Assembly: GCA_031269065.1 (NCBI GenBank)
Contig: JAIRWJ010000091.1
Span: 1-27,125, forward strand
Direction: 5' to 3'
DNA: 27,125 bases
Source of the DNA: Rickettsiales bacterium
GTDB taxonomy: Bacteria; Pseudomonadota; Alphaproteobacteria; Rickettsiales; UBA1997
Shown here: positions 15,144 through 22,885 of the stretch, one piece after another
Layout of the letters: every line of letters starts with the position of its first letter
How positions within the stretch are numbered: position 1 is the stretch's first letter
Notes under the pieces: model-generated
The model's database searches: none
Told to the model about the DNA's origin: nothing
Seen by the model: the letters and a program-made list of their open reading frames with translations, nothing else
Position numbers and translations under genes: made by a program

Positions 15144-15698
15144 ATGAAAATTACTAGTTTAAAAAAAGTCGTTTTGTTTGTTGCTTCTCTGACCCTTTGC
15201 TATGGAAGAGTGGTGTTTGGTAGTAGTCTGGGGAGCGTTTCTGGCTTATCAGGATTTTTAAAGTTCTATAATCCCTATGGAACCAGCATAAATATGGAAG
15301 ATAGAGAGACTGTGGACGTCCTCCGTGCACTCGTGAAGGCCGTAGATATAATCACTAAAATAAAAATAGATAAACCAAAAGTATATGGGTCTACGACAAC
15401 AAACAGGCGAGGTTTTGACTATTTTCAAAAACGACTTATAGAACAGAAAAAATTAGCAGAAAACCAACCGAAGAAAGATCCAGAACTGCCAAAACAACCA
15501 CAACAATTTCTCCCACCGGATCTTCTAGAGAATATTGAATGGCAATTCAGACATGATGAATGGTTAGCACTGGAAAATAAGCGGTTAACCGAGGAAGAAG
15601 AACAGGCCAATAAGGAAGAACCAGTCAGAAATGAAAGGTCAATCAAGAAGGAAGAATTAACCAAGGAAATAGAGAAGGAGAGCTTGAAAATATTTTGA
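15144..15698 (+). CDS. Secreted protein with charged coiled-coil C-terminus, function unknown
   Basis: The protein has 184 residues and is not recognised. The N-terminus MKITSLKKVVLFVASLTLCYG is a classical signal peptide, with probable cleavage near VFG/SS (residue 26-27). A middle segment (about residues 30-75) is moderately conserved-looking (GFLKFYNPYGTSINM). It is followed by Pro/Lys/Gln-rich sequence (KKDPELPKQPQQFLPP) and a strongly charged helical tail from about residue 130 (LALENKRLTEEEEQANKEE onward). The start is good: GGGGTAGG just upstream of ATG 15144. rnc begins 42 bases after its stop, so they may share a transcript. A periplasmic or exported role is inferred from the signal peptide only. 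Confidence 0.7.
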   Translation: MKITSLKKVVLFVASLTLCYGRVVFGSSLGSVSGLSGFLKFYNPYGTSINMEDRETVDVLRALVKAVDIITKIKIDKPKVYGSTTTNRRGFDYFQKRLIEQKKLAENQPKKDPELPKQPQQFLPPDLLENIEWQFRHDEWLALENKRLTEEEEQANKEEPVRNERSIKKEELTKEIEKESLKIF

Positions 15699-15740
15699 AA
15701 ACAGTCATTAGTAAAGACTAGAAATTATATCTATATAAAA

Positions 15741-16412
15741 TTGTTCGAGCAACTGGAGGGGATTTTAGGGCACAGATTTAATAACAGGAGGCTTCTGAAG
15801 GAAGCTTTGACGCACCCCAGCGTACCAGCCGCCGGAAAAGGTAAAAAGAGACTAAATTACGAGAGACTAGAACTTCTTGGGGACTCAGTCCTAATGTGTG
15901 TCGTTGTCAGATATCTATTCGAGGTCCACGAAGAGGAAACCGAAGGGGAGCTTTCCAGGAGGAAAGCTTTACTCGTGTCAAATCCGGTACTGGCGAAGGT
16001 GGCCGAAGGAATGCATATAGGTGACTATATGGTGCTGGGTAATGGTGAAGAATTGAATGGCGGAAGAAAGAATGCTAACAATTTGGAGAATACTCTAGAG
16101 GCTATAATAGGTGCCATTTTTTTGGATTCCAACTTCGAAACTGTTCAGAATTTCATAGTTAGAATTTGGAAAGATTTAGATAATAGAACCAGAGGTGCGC
16201 CAACGGACCCGAGAACAGAGCTGCAGGAGTGGACTCAGGGACACTTTCAAAAATTACCGGAATATGAATTGTTGTCTTCGGGTCCTGGAGGATTCTCTCT
16301 GAGTCTCTCTGTACCAGAACATGAACCTCTGAAGGGTTCCGGTGGCTCAATAAAAGCTATAAAGAAGAAGCTGGCTGAACAAATGCTTGAAAATATTAGA
16401 GGTAGAAACTAG
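15741..16412 (+). CDS. rnc: Ribonuclease III
   Basis: This double-strand-specific endonuclease matures rRNA and cleaves structured RNA. The signature ERLELLGDSV is at residues 41-50, supplying E41, E44 and D48. The second active-site block LENTLEAIIGAIFLDS has E120; the position of E. coli D114 is Asn (N117). A double-stranded-RNA-binding domain follows from about DPRTELQEWTQGHFQKLPEY to the GGSIKAIKKKLAEQML end. At 223 residues it is normal in length. The start is TTG 15741; no ATG or GTG lies upstream in frame before a stop, and no Shine-Dalgarno is visible. Initiation may therefore be weak, which fits an enzyme that often limits its own expression. The M16 peptidase follows after 33 bases. 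Confidence 0.93.
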   Translation: MFEQLEGILGHRFNNRRLLKEALTHPSVPAAGKGKKRLNYERLELLGDSVLMCVVVRYLFEVHEEETEGELSRRKALLVSNPVLAKVAEGMHIGDYMVLGNGEELNGGRKNANNLENTLEAIIGAIFLDSNFETVQNFIVRIWKDLDNRTRGAPTDPRTELQEWTQGHFQKLPEYELLSSGPGGFSLSLSVPEHEPLKGSGGSIKAIKKKLAEQMLENIRGRN

Positions 16413-16445
16413 GGTTTCTACATTGGCAACATATTTCTTAAGTGG

Positions 16446-17699
16446 ATGGTTAGAATAGAGAAACTGGAGAATGCTGTGGTCTTCGTGCATGAATATATGC
16501 CCACCGTGGAGACGGTTACGATGAAGATAGCTGTAAAAACCGGATCGAGAAACGAAACATTCGAAAATAACGGCATTTCCCATTTCCTAGAGCATATGGC
16601 CTTTAAGGGTACTGGGAAAAGGGGTGCAAAGCAAATAGCTAATGATTTCGAGTCCATAGGGGCAGTATTTAACGCCTACACCTCGAAGGAGGTCACAGCT
16701 TACTACAGCAAGGTTCTCAAAGAGTATACAGGGCGATCTCTGGAAATACTATCCGATATGTTTGAGAATTCTCTATTTGATCCGGCTGAGCTGGAAAAGG
16801 AGAGGGGAGTGATCCTACAGGAATTGGCAATGATTAACGACACCCCTGATGATGTGATAAATGATTATTATCAGTCCACAGCTTTTCGGGACCAAATTTT
16901 CGGTCGGAGTATAATAGGTGTAGCTGAAAACATAGAAAAATTTCGGCGTCAGGATTTTATTGACTACATAGATGATAACTATGTTGCGGAGGATATAATC
17001 ATAAGCATAGCCGGAAAGGTAGACTATGAAGAAGCATTGGATCTGGCTAACAAACATTTCAGAAAAAACAGAAGGCCTACAAAAAGACGACCAGACATAG
17101 CAACCTACACAGGAGGCTACTTTAGGAAGACTAAGAATCTAGAACAGGTGCAATGTATCTTAGGTTTTGAGGGTACAGCTTTTGGCTGTGAGGATAGATT
17201 TGTGATGTCTGTGATGAACAACATTCTGGGTTCTAGTATGTCCTCCCGGTTGTTCCAGGAGGTACGCGAGAGCAGGGGACTCTGCTATAGTATATGTTCC
17301 TTCAATGATCCCACGTTTGAAACCGGCTCATTTCAAATATGCACTGCAGTGGATCCAGAATATCTTAACAGAACCCTTGATGCTATAGTGCTGGAGTTAA
17401 AAAAAATGACCAGTGACGTTAAAGAATATGAGCTAGAGAGAGCAAAAATACAGCTAAAATCTAACATTCTGATGAATCTCGAAAGTACTACCAATAGAGC
17501 TTCAAGTAACGTCAATAGCCTTATTCGTCGTGGTAGAATCGAAACGGTGGAGGAAATATCGGCTAAAATTGACCCTATAGGAATAGGCGACGTGGAGCGG
17601 CTGCTGAGGAAGATAGTAAGTGGTATCCCGACCGTTGCAGCCTATGGCAGGGTCGAAGGTCTCTATGAATATCCTGAAATAAGGGATAGAATAGGGTAG
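16446..17699 (+). CDS. M16-family zinc peptidase, processing-peptidase-like
   Basis: The inverted zinc motif HFLEH is at residues 46-50 (ISHFLEHMAFKGT), and the third ligand is the Glu about 76 residues later in the block ELEKERGVILQEL (E119 or E126). The M16 N-terminal half, including FNAYTSKEVTAYYSKVL, is followed by the inactive-type second half with LFQEVRESRGLCYSICSF, a hallmark of the family. At 417 residues it resembles the beta subunit of mitochondrial processing peptidase and its rickettsial homologues. It is probably a soluble protease cutting small peptides or presequence-like segments. It lies downstream of rnc on the same strand, and its stop is seven bases from the convergent prfB stop. 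No partner subunit is visible. Confidence 0.9.
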   Translation: MVRIEKLENAVVFVHEYMPTVETVTMKIAVKTGSRNETFENNGISHFLEHMAFKGTGKRGAKQIANDFESIGAVFNAYTSKEVTAYYSKVLKEYTGRSLEILSDMFENSLFDPAELEKERGVILQELAMINDTPDDVINDYYQSTAFRDQIFGRSIIGVAENIEKFRRQDFIDYIDDNYVAEDIIISIAGKVDYEEALDLANKHFRKNRRPTKRRPDIATYTGGYFRKTKNLEQVQCILGFEGTAFGCEDRFVMSVMNNILGSSMSSRLFQEVRESRGLCYSICSFNDPTFETGSFQICTAVDPEYLNRTLDAIVLELKKMTSDVKEYELERAKIQLKSNILMNLESTTNRASSNVNSLIRRGRIETVEEISAKIDPIGIGDVERLLRKIVSGIPTVAAYGRVEGLYEYPEIRDRIG

Positions 17700-17706
17700 A
17701 TAGATG

Positions 17707-18823
17707 CTAGTCTGATTTCTCGTCCACAGATTGGACACCGCTAAGGATACAGCTACGAATGAAGTCACTTAGATATTCACCGGTCATCATTCTTTCAAAA
17801 TTACTAACCTCATAGCCACTACGTAAGTCTTTTACCAGCTGATAGGGATGCATGACGTAGTTTCGCACCTGTTGTCCCCAGCCGATAGTGGTTTTTCTGC
17901 TGTCGAAAATATCCTTTTCCTCTTGCTGCTTTTGTCTTTCCAACTCATAGAGTCTGGATTTTAACAGTTTTATAGCCTCTTCTCGGTTTTGGTGTTGAGA
18001 TCTTTGACTCTGACACTGGACAACTATTTTTGTAGGGAGATGAGTAATCCTCACAGCGGAGTCGGTCTTATTTATATGCTGACCCCCGGCTCCGGATGAT
18101 CTGTAGGTGTCTATTTTCAGAGAATTTTCATCTATTTCTATTTTTATGTCATTATTCAGAACCGGATAGACCCAAACACTGGAAAAGCTCGTCTGCCTCT
18201 TTCCATTAGCGTTGTAGGGTGAAATTCTCACCAGTCTATGGACTCCACTCTCATTCTTCAACCAGCCAAAGGCATTGGTTCCCGTTATCCTGAGTACGGC
18301 ATTTGTCAGGCCGGCCTCATCACCCTCCTGAAGATTTATTACTTCCACTCTGAATCCATTGTCTCGGCACCATTTCAAATACATATCTAAGAGCATGTTA
18401 GAGAAATCACAGGCGTCCGTGCCCCCAACTCCTGTGTTAATTTCCAGAAAACAATCATTTCTATCATCCAAATCGCTGAACATAGCTTCAATCTCAAAGG
18501 TTTCCACCTCTTTCAGAAGAGGTAACAGATCCCCTCTGATTTCTCTGCCGAGGACCTCATCCTCATTAGCCATCTTGACAAGTTCTCCGTAGGAGTCGAT
18601 GGACCTTCTCATATTATCACATTTCCGTAGAATGTTCTCCAGCCGTGTTTTCTCCTGGAGAATTTTTTCAGCCTCGGCCTTGTTATCCCAGAGGTTAGGA
18701 CTATCCGACCTCAAGCATAGCTCTTCCAGTTGGGCTCTGATATTTTCAATGTCAAAGACACCTCTCTATGTTTTCCAGAGAGGAGATCAATTTTTTCACC
18801 GTGCCTTTGTTTTCAATGTACAT
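17707..18823 (-). CDS. prfB: Peptide chain release factor 2, with programmed +1 frameshift
   Basis: RF2 ends translation at UGA and UAA. The gene is two frames: ATG 18821-18823 gives 23 codons to an in-frame TGA (18752-18754). The ribosome then shifts by one base on CTT, skipping T 18754 and continuing GAC (18751-18753) to the stop at 17707. The product is 371 residues, the normal RF2 size. The usual automatic start (ATG 18712-18714) would lose the N-terminal helix. The peptidyl-tRNA hydrolysis motif is SSGAGGQHINKTDSAVR. The codon-recognition tripeptide is SPY (in VRISPYNANGKRQ) where E. coli has SPF. The neighbouring ESGVHRLVR and GWGQQVRNYVMHPYQLVKD blocks confirm the family. It is likely the last gene of the EamA, miaA, DUF2628, prfB group and converges with the M16 gene. 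Confidence 0.93.
18751..18766 (-). promoter_or_regulatory. prfB autoregulatory recoding site
   Basis: On the minus strand the 16 bases GAGAGGTGTCTTTGAC contain the slippery CTT, the TGA stop and the following C. A purine-rich Shine-Dalgarno-like GAGAGG sits three bases before CTT, as AGGGGG does in E. coli. Low RF2 favours slippage and so more RF2, a negative feedback. Confidence 0.92.
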
Positions 18824-18880
18824 CTCAGCAAATTTTATTGTTAGACTTCGTACTAATACTAGCCAGTAGAGTAAAAAAAT

Positions 18881-19270
18881 CTAGTATATGACCTGATTTT
18901 TTTCACGGTATTTTTCGTTTATTTCCTCTAGGAACTTTTTTCTAGCATCTTGCCTGTCAATGCCCGAAGCCAAACCGGCGAAATAATAGTTTCCCCTTCG
19001 GTCCAGGCTATGGGCCAGCATACCATTGGCAAAAAATCCAGCTAGTAGTACCAGAGACAGTAGAATAAAAAATCCGAGAACTGGTGGTATCAGAATAATC
19101 ATCCCAAGAAATAGACCGCTGAGCAGTGCCACATGCCACAGTCCATTGGCCAGAAACCAGAAGAGACTGAATACCGCTGCATAGACATTAAATCCATTAG
19201 CCAGAAGAATCACCTTCTCCAGAGCACCAGTTTTAATGTTTTTTCTGACAAAAACGCCATAGGTCTTCAT
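18881..19270 (-). CDS. DUF2628 membrane protein
   Basis: A small inner-membrane protein of unknown function. The N-terminus (MKTYGVFVRKN, then LEKVILLANGFNVYAAVFSLFWFLANGLWHVALL) matches the start of the DUF2628 family. Three hydrophobic segments are visible at about residues 28-50, 54-75 and 70-90, followed by a soluble charged tail (SGIDRQDARKKFLEEINEKYREK). Its ATG overlaps the miaA stop as ATGA, so it is translationally coupled to miaA. prfB follows 57 bases later. Confidence 0.75.
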   Translation of the reverse strand: MKTYGVFVRKNIKTGALEKVILLANGFNVYAAVFSLFWFLANGLWHVALLSGLFLGMIILIPPVLGFFILLSLVLLAGFFANGMLAHSLDRRGNYYFAGLASGIDRQDARKKFLEEINEKYREKNQVIY

Positions 19271-20211
19271 AGTCTACCAATAATATCATCAGCTATACTT
19301 TTTCTGCTCTCTTCGTCGAGAATATCTTTCAATGTATAGTCCACAGTGGCGAACTGATTTCTAAACCAAGTGTATTGCCTTTTTGCAAAATTTCTAGTGT
19401 TCTTTAGCACTAGCTCAATCATCTCTTCGTATTTAAGTTTACCCTGGAAATAATTCCTTATTTCCCGAAATCCTATCGTACGTTCTGTTGATGCACTATA
19501 GTCAGAGGGACTTGGGTATTTTTCCAGAAAGCATCTCACCTCCTCCAGAGTTCTATTAGCAATAGATCTGAAGCGCAAATCACATCTTGCATAGAGCATT
19601 TCTCTCGGAGGAAGAACGTTTATCAAAAACACCTCACCTCGGTTGAGAATTGGTCTATTAGGCTGCTGTTCCAGTTCACCAATTTTTTTTCCGGACATCC
19701 TGTAGACCTCGTAGACTCTGAGGAGCCGCTGCCTATTATGGGGACTAGTCTTTGCCGCCCCTTCGGGATCGACCTTTCGAACAATCTCGAGAAATCTGTC
19801 CCAGCCGATGTTATCGTAGAGAGTGTTTAACTCATTCCTAATATCTGGGCTACTTTCCGGTAGATCTGGTCTCAGGCCGTCTAGCAGTCTAGACAGATAT
19901 AATCCCGTTCCCCCAACAACTATAGCCAATTTTTCCAGTTCTAGAGCCTTTCTAATTTCCTCCAGTACCAGAACTAGCCACTTGAACAGATTAGCATTTT
20001 CATAGGGCGAAAATATTCCGTAGAGCCTATGGGTTGCCACTTTTCTGTCCCAGACACTGGGCTGGGCCGATAGTACTGGCATGCCATAATGCAACTGCAC
20101 AGAATCGGCATTAATCACAACACCTCTGCCGTTTCTGGCTAGATCCAAAGCTAGACTGGACTTGCCACTAGCTGTTGGTCCTGCTATGACCAATACTCTT
20201 CGGTCCACCAT
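19267..20211 (-). CDS. miaA: tRNA dimethylallyltransferase
   Basis: It transfers dimethylallyl from DMAPP to A37 of tRNAs reading UNN codons (i6A). The P-loop GPTASGKSSL is at residues 11-20. The conserved INADSVQLHYGMPVLSAQPS region contains D35, the catalytic Asp. Further matches are VVGGTGLYLSRLLDGL, NRQRLLRVYEVYRMSGK and the zinc/helical end RTIGFREI and KRQYTWFRNQ. The 314-residue length is normal. The gene ends as ATGA into the DUF2628 gene. Upstream, EamA ends 56 bases away, so the group is probably one transcript. The DMAPP substrate requires an isoprenoid supply from the cell or host. Confidence 0.94.
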   Translation of the reverse strand: MVDRRVLVIAGPTASGKSSLALDLARNGRGVVINADSVQLHYGMPVLSAQPSVWDRKVATHRLYGIFSPYENANLFKWLVLVLEEIRKALELEKLAIVVGGTGLYLSRLLDGLRPDLPESSPDIRNELNTLYDNIGWDRFLEIVRKVDPEGAAKTSPHNRQRLLRVYEVYRMSGKKIGELEQQPNRPILNRGEVFLINVLPPREMLYARCDLRFRSIANRTLEEVRCFLEKYPSPSDYSASTERTIGFREIRNYFQGKLKYEEMIELVLKNTRNFAKRQYTWFRNQFATVDYTLKDILDEESRKSIADDIIGRL

Positions 20212-20267
20212 ACGAATTCTATAAATTTCGACTGCTCTGTGGACAGCCCATAGACTGTGTGAACACT

Positions 20268-21194
20268 CTAGATTCCAACCTTAAGACTCTCTGGAGGGGG
20301 GGCATTATCGACTTTGAGAGCCGACACTATGGAGGCAGCTATGATTATAATTATTCCAAAAACCTGCAACAGCGTCATCTTTTCTCCTAGAAGAATCGCG
20401 CCGAGAATAGCTGTTAGGGCTGGCGATGTTGTCATGACTATGCCTGTTCTCACAGCACCAATTGTTATTACGGCTTTAAAGAAGGCTAAGTATGGCAGGA
20501 CGAAATTCAGTGTGGCACAGAGAATAATTAAAATCATCAGCTTTGGTTTGATGAGCAGTGGAAATATGTTTAGACTTTCTCCGCTGAGTAGCATTACCAG
20601 CAGAGAGAAAAATGTAGACCCTAGGAAGGAGTAAAACCAGTAGAGAACAACATCCAAGCTTGTTCTAAAAGTTTCTGTCAGCATGGAATTCGTTGAGGAA
20701 AAAAATGCTGCTAGTAGCGAGAACAGTACACCATAAAATAAATTACTCGTTATAGCGGCATTTCCAACTGTCAACACCAGACCCAGAATCATCAAAGTTA
20801 CTCCAATGACCTCGTTTTTGGACATTTTCTTTTTGAAAAAAAATCTATATACTAGTATAGTAAACAGTGGATTCGAGTAGGTAATCACCTTCTGCAGGCC
20901 AACACCTATATACTGTAGGGCCATAAGTACAAAAATATTCGTTAGAAACAATCCAACCAGTCCGGTCCCCAGAAAAGATAGCTTAAAATCTCTTCTTTTT
21001 ATCTTCGTTATAAATTTGAGATCCTTGTATCTGTGCAGTAGTATGGAGAGTAGAATTAAAACACTGAATAGGCTTGATAAAAAAAATATCATAATACTGC
21101 TCAGATTATAGGCATATATATACTTTGCAAATATTCCAAAGGTTGCAAACATGACTGCCGTAGAAAATGCAAACAATGACCCGCGATCTGGCAT
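20268..21194 (-). CDS. EamA/DMT-superfamily transporter
   Basis: This integral inner-membrane permease has about ten hydrophobic helices in two five-helix halves, each with the EamA pattern. In the first half VITYSNPLFTILVYRFFFKKKMSKNE ends with the charged motif before helix 5. In the second half AVRTGIVMTTSPALTAILGAILLGEKMT is the corresponding site with the conserved GE. At 308 residues the length is typical. The substrate cannot be read from sequence; relatives in intracellular bacteria carry metabolites such as SAM or amino acids. It lies upstream of miaA on the same strand. Confidence 0.88.
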   Translation of the reverse strand: MPDRGSLFAFSTAVMFATFGIFAKYIYAYNLSSIMIFFLSSLFSVLILLSILLHRYKDLKFITKIKRRDFKLSFLGTGLVGLFLTNIFVLMALQYIGVGLQKVITYSNPLFTILVYRFFFKKKMSKNEVIGVTLMILGLVLTVGNAAITSNLFYGVLFSLLAAFFSSTNSMLTETFRTSLDVVLYWFYSFLGSTFFSLLVMLLSGESLNIFPLLIKPKLMILIILCATLNFVLPYLAFFKAVITIGAVRTGIVMTTSPALTAILGAILLGEKMTLLQVFGIIIIIAASIVSALKVDNAPPPESLKVGI

Positions 21195-21376
21195 AGTGGA
21201 TATTTTTTAAAAACTAGCTGAACTGTAGTTTCTTCAAATAATAAGTCAATCGAAGAGGAAGAGAATTAATCATCTGAAAAACTCAGAATAACTAGAATAA
21301 AAAACATTTTATCCCGACAGAATTCTGGCGTTTGGATAGGGTCCGTTCTTTCTGATGGTTATCCTTGGCCTAGGAG

Positions 21377-22498
21377 TTATTTAAACCACTTTTTGAAGAA
21401 CGTACCTTTGTGCTTTGACCCCTGCAACAAACCATCCAACTCCTTTGCAACATTTTCAGCCTCGGCGGTAAGGGTTTTAGGAATTTCTATTTTAAAATTG
21501 ATTATCTGGTCGCCCTTTCGAGTACCCCCGCCCAGCACCGGCATACCTTTTCCTGAAAGCCTCAGCCTGTCATCGTGCTGGGTTCCGGCCGGAATCTTAA
21601 CTGTGGCCTTTCCACCGTCTATAGTGGGAACCTCTATTTCTCCCCCAATCATAGCTGTTGTCGGCAATATGCCGACAATTATATGCAAGTCGTTTTTCTC
21701 TCTCCTGAAAGTGTCATGTTTTTTTAGATTAACAAAAACAAACAGATCGCCGGTTTTCCCTCCGTTCTGGCCTGCTTCTCCCTCACCGGCGAGCTTTATC
21801 CTGCTTCCACTGTCAACCCCGGCTGGTATCTTGACCGAAAGACTTCTCGCTTTTTGGACTCTTCCGGTTCCACTGCATTTCTTGCAAGGCTTTTTTATTA
21901 TTTTACCACTACCTCTGCATTTCCTGCAGGTCTGTTCAAGAATAAAAAACCCCTGCTGAGCCCTCGTGGTTCCGCTACCACTGCACTCTGGGCATTTCAT
22001 AGAGCCTCCGGCATCAGCCGAGCCACTTCCCCCACATTCGTCGCACTTGACCATGGTTGTGAAACTCAAATCAATTAACCTTTCACTGTAGGCTTCCTCG
22101 AGGGTCAGAGTTACATCATACCTCAGATCAGCGCCATCCACGGTACTTCCTCCTCTTCTGGAACTGCCACCACCTAGATCCGAAAAAATATCCGAGAACG
22201 AGCTGAAAATATCGCTAAAATCGCTAAAATTGGTACTACCAAATCCTCCAAAACCACCTCCTCCGGATGCTCCCTTCGTAAAGGCATCATGCCCATACCT
22301 GTCATAGGCAGCTTTTTTGTCCGCATCATGGAGAACATCATAAGCTGTTGCAGCCTCTTTAAATTTGGCCTCGGCTTCTTTGTTTCCCGGATTCTTATCA
22401 GGATGAAATTCCATAGCCTTTTTCCTGTAGGCCTTCTTGATTTCATCCTGTGTTGAGTTCTTATTTACCCCTAGAATTTCGTAATAGTCTCCCGCCAT
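21377..22498 (-). CDS. dnaJ: Chaperone DnaJ
   Basis: DnaJ is the Hsp40 partner of DnaK. The J-domain covers residues 1-70 with HPD at 32-34 (FHPDKNPG). A Gly/Phe-rich linker follows (GGGGFGGFGSTNF and FSDIFSDLGGG). The zinc region has four CxxCxGxG-type repeats: CDECGGSG, CPECSGSG, CRKCRGSG and CKKCSGTG. Two C-terminal substrate domains follow. ATG 22496-22498 (MAGDYYEILGV) is the family start and gives 373 residues. A TTG nine codons upstream would add MYYATFDCR, which is unlike the family and lies upstream of the expected transcription start. No dnaK is adjacent. The 182 bases after the stop contain nothing I recognise. Confidence 0.96.
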   Translation of the reverse strand: MAGDYYEILGVNKNSTQDEIKKAYRKKAMEFHPDKNPGNKEAEAKFKEAATAYDVLHDADKKAAYDRYGHDAFTKGASGGGGFGGFGSTNFSDFSDIFSSFSDIFSDLGGGSSRRGGSTVDGADLRYDVTLTLEEAYSERLIDLSFTTMVKCDECGGSGSADAGGSMKCPECSGSGTTRAQQGFFILEQTCRKCRGSGKIIKKPCKKCSGTGRVQKARSLSVKIPAGVDSGSRIKLAGEGEAGQNGGKTGDLFVFVNLKKHDTFRREKNDLHIIVGILPTTAMIGGEIEVPTIDGGKATVKIPAGTQHDDRLRLSGKGMPVLGGGTRKGDQIINFKIEIPKTLTAEAENVAKELDGLLQGSKHKGTFFKKWFK

Positions 22499-22523
22499 CC
22501 TACAGTCAAAAGTAGCATAGTAC

Positions 22524-22553
22524 AATATATATGTAGGATTTTAGCTTTTTCAA
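22524..22553 (-). promoter_or_regulatory. Candidate promoter of dnaJ
   Basis: On the minus strand TTGAAA (22548-22553) is followed after 18 bases by TATATT (22524-22529). The same TTGAAA preceded by C, with CTACATATA 11 bases later, also resembles a heat-shock sigma-32 promoter (CTTGAAA, then CCCCATNTA), though the match to the -10 is partial. Either use gives a start downstream of the TTG at 22525. Confidence 0.45.
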
Positions 22554-22559
22554 GGTGCG

Positions 22560-22885
22560 TGGACCTAAATATGACAAAATCCCACACTTTTCAGAGTAAC
22601 ACTAACACTAAAATGGGTGGGAATGGTCTGAATCCACTGTCAGATGCTGGGGGAGAATAAATGTTAGGTAAAACCAGGAAGGGACTTGCAGATTCCAACT
22701 ATTCCTTCTCCCAGAACTACCCGAGGTCTAAGGAAGAGGGAATAGACATTGAAGGAGGGAGGAAATAGGAAATAACTACAAGGTATTCCCCCATTGGCAT
22801 TCGGTGGGTTATTTAAAATGTTGTTGGTTTACAAATTAAAAAATTAAGCTACTCTTCAACCGACCATTGGTTCCTAAAAATAAGA
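22560..22885. other. Divergent intergenic region between dnaJ and topA
   Basis: There is no open frame or recognisable RNA. It contains purine-rich stretches (GGAAGAGGGAAT and GAAGGAGGGAGGAAA) and a loosely self-complementary pair, ATTCCTTC near 22703 with GGAAGAGGGAAT near 22732. The topA promoter should lie near 22815-22860, but no good consensus boxes are present. Confidence 0.35.

Noticed and set aside
21393..21959. A 188-codon plus-strand open frame
   Set aside because: It is antisense to dnaJ; its Pro/Ser/Phe-rich product is what the zinc and Gly-rich codons give in reverse.
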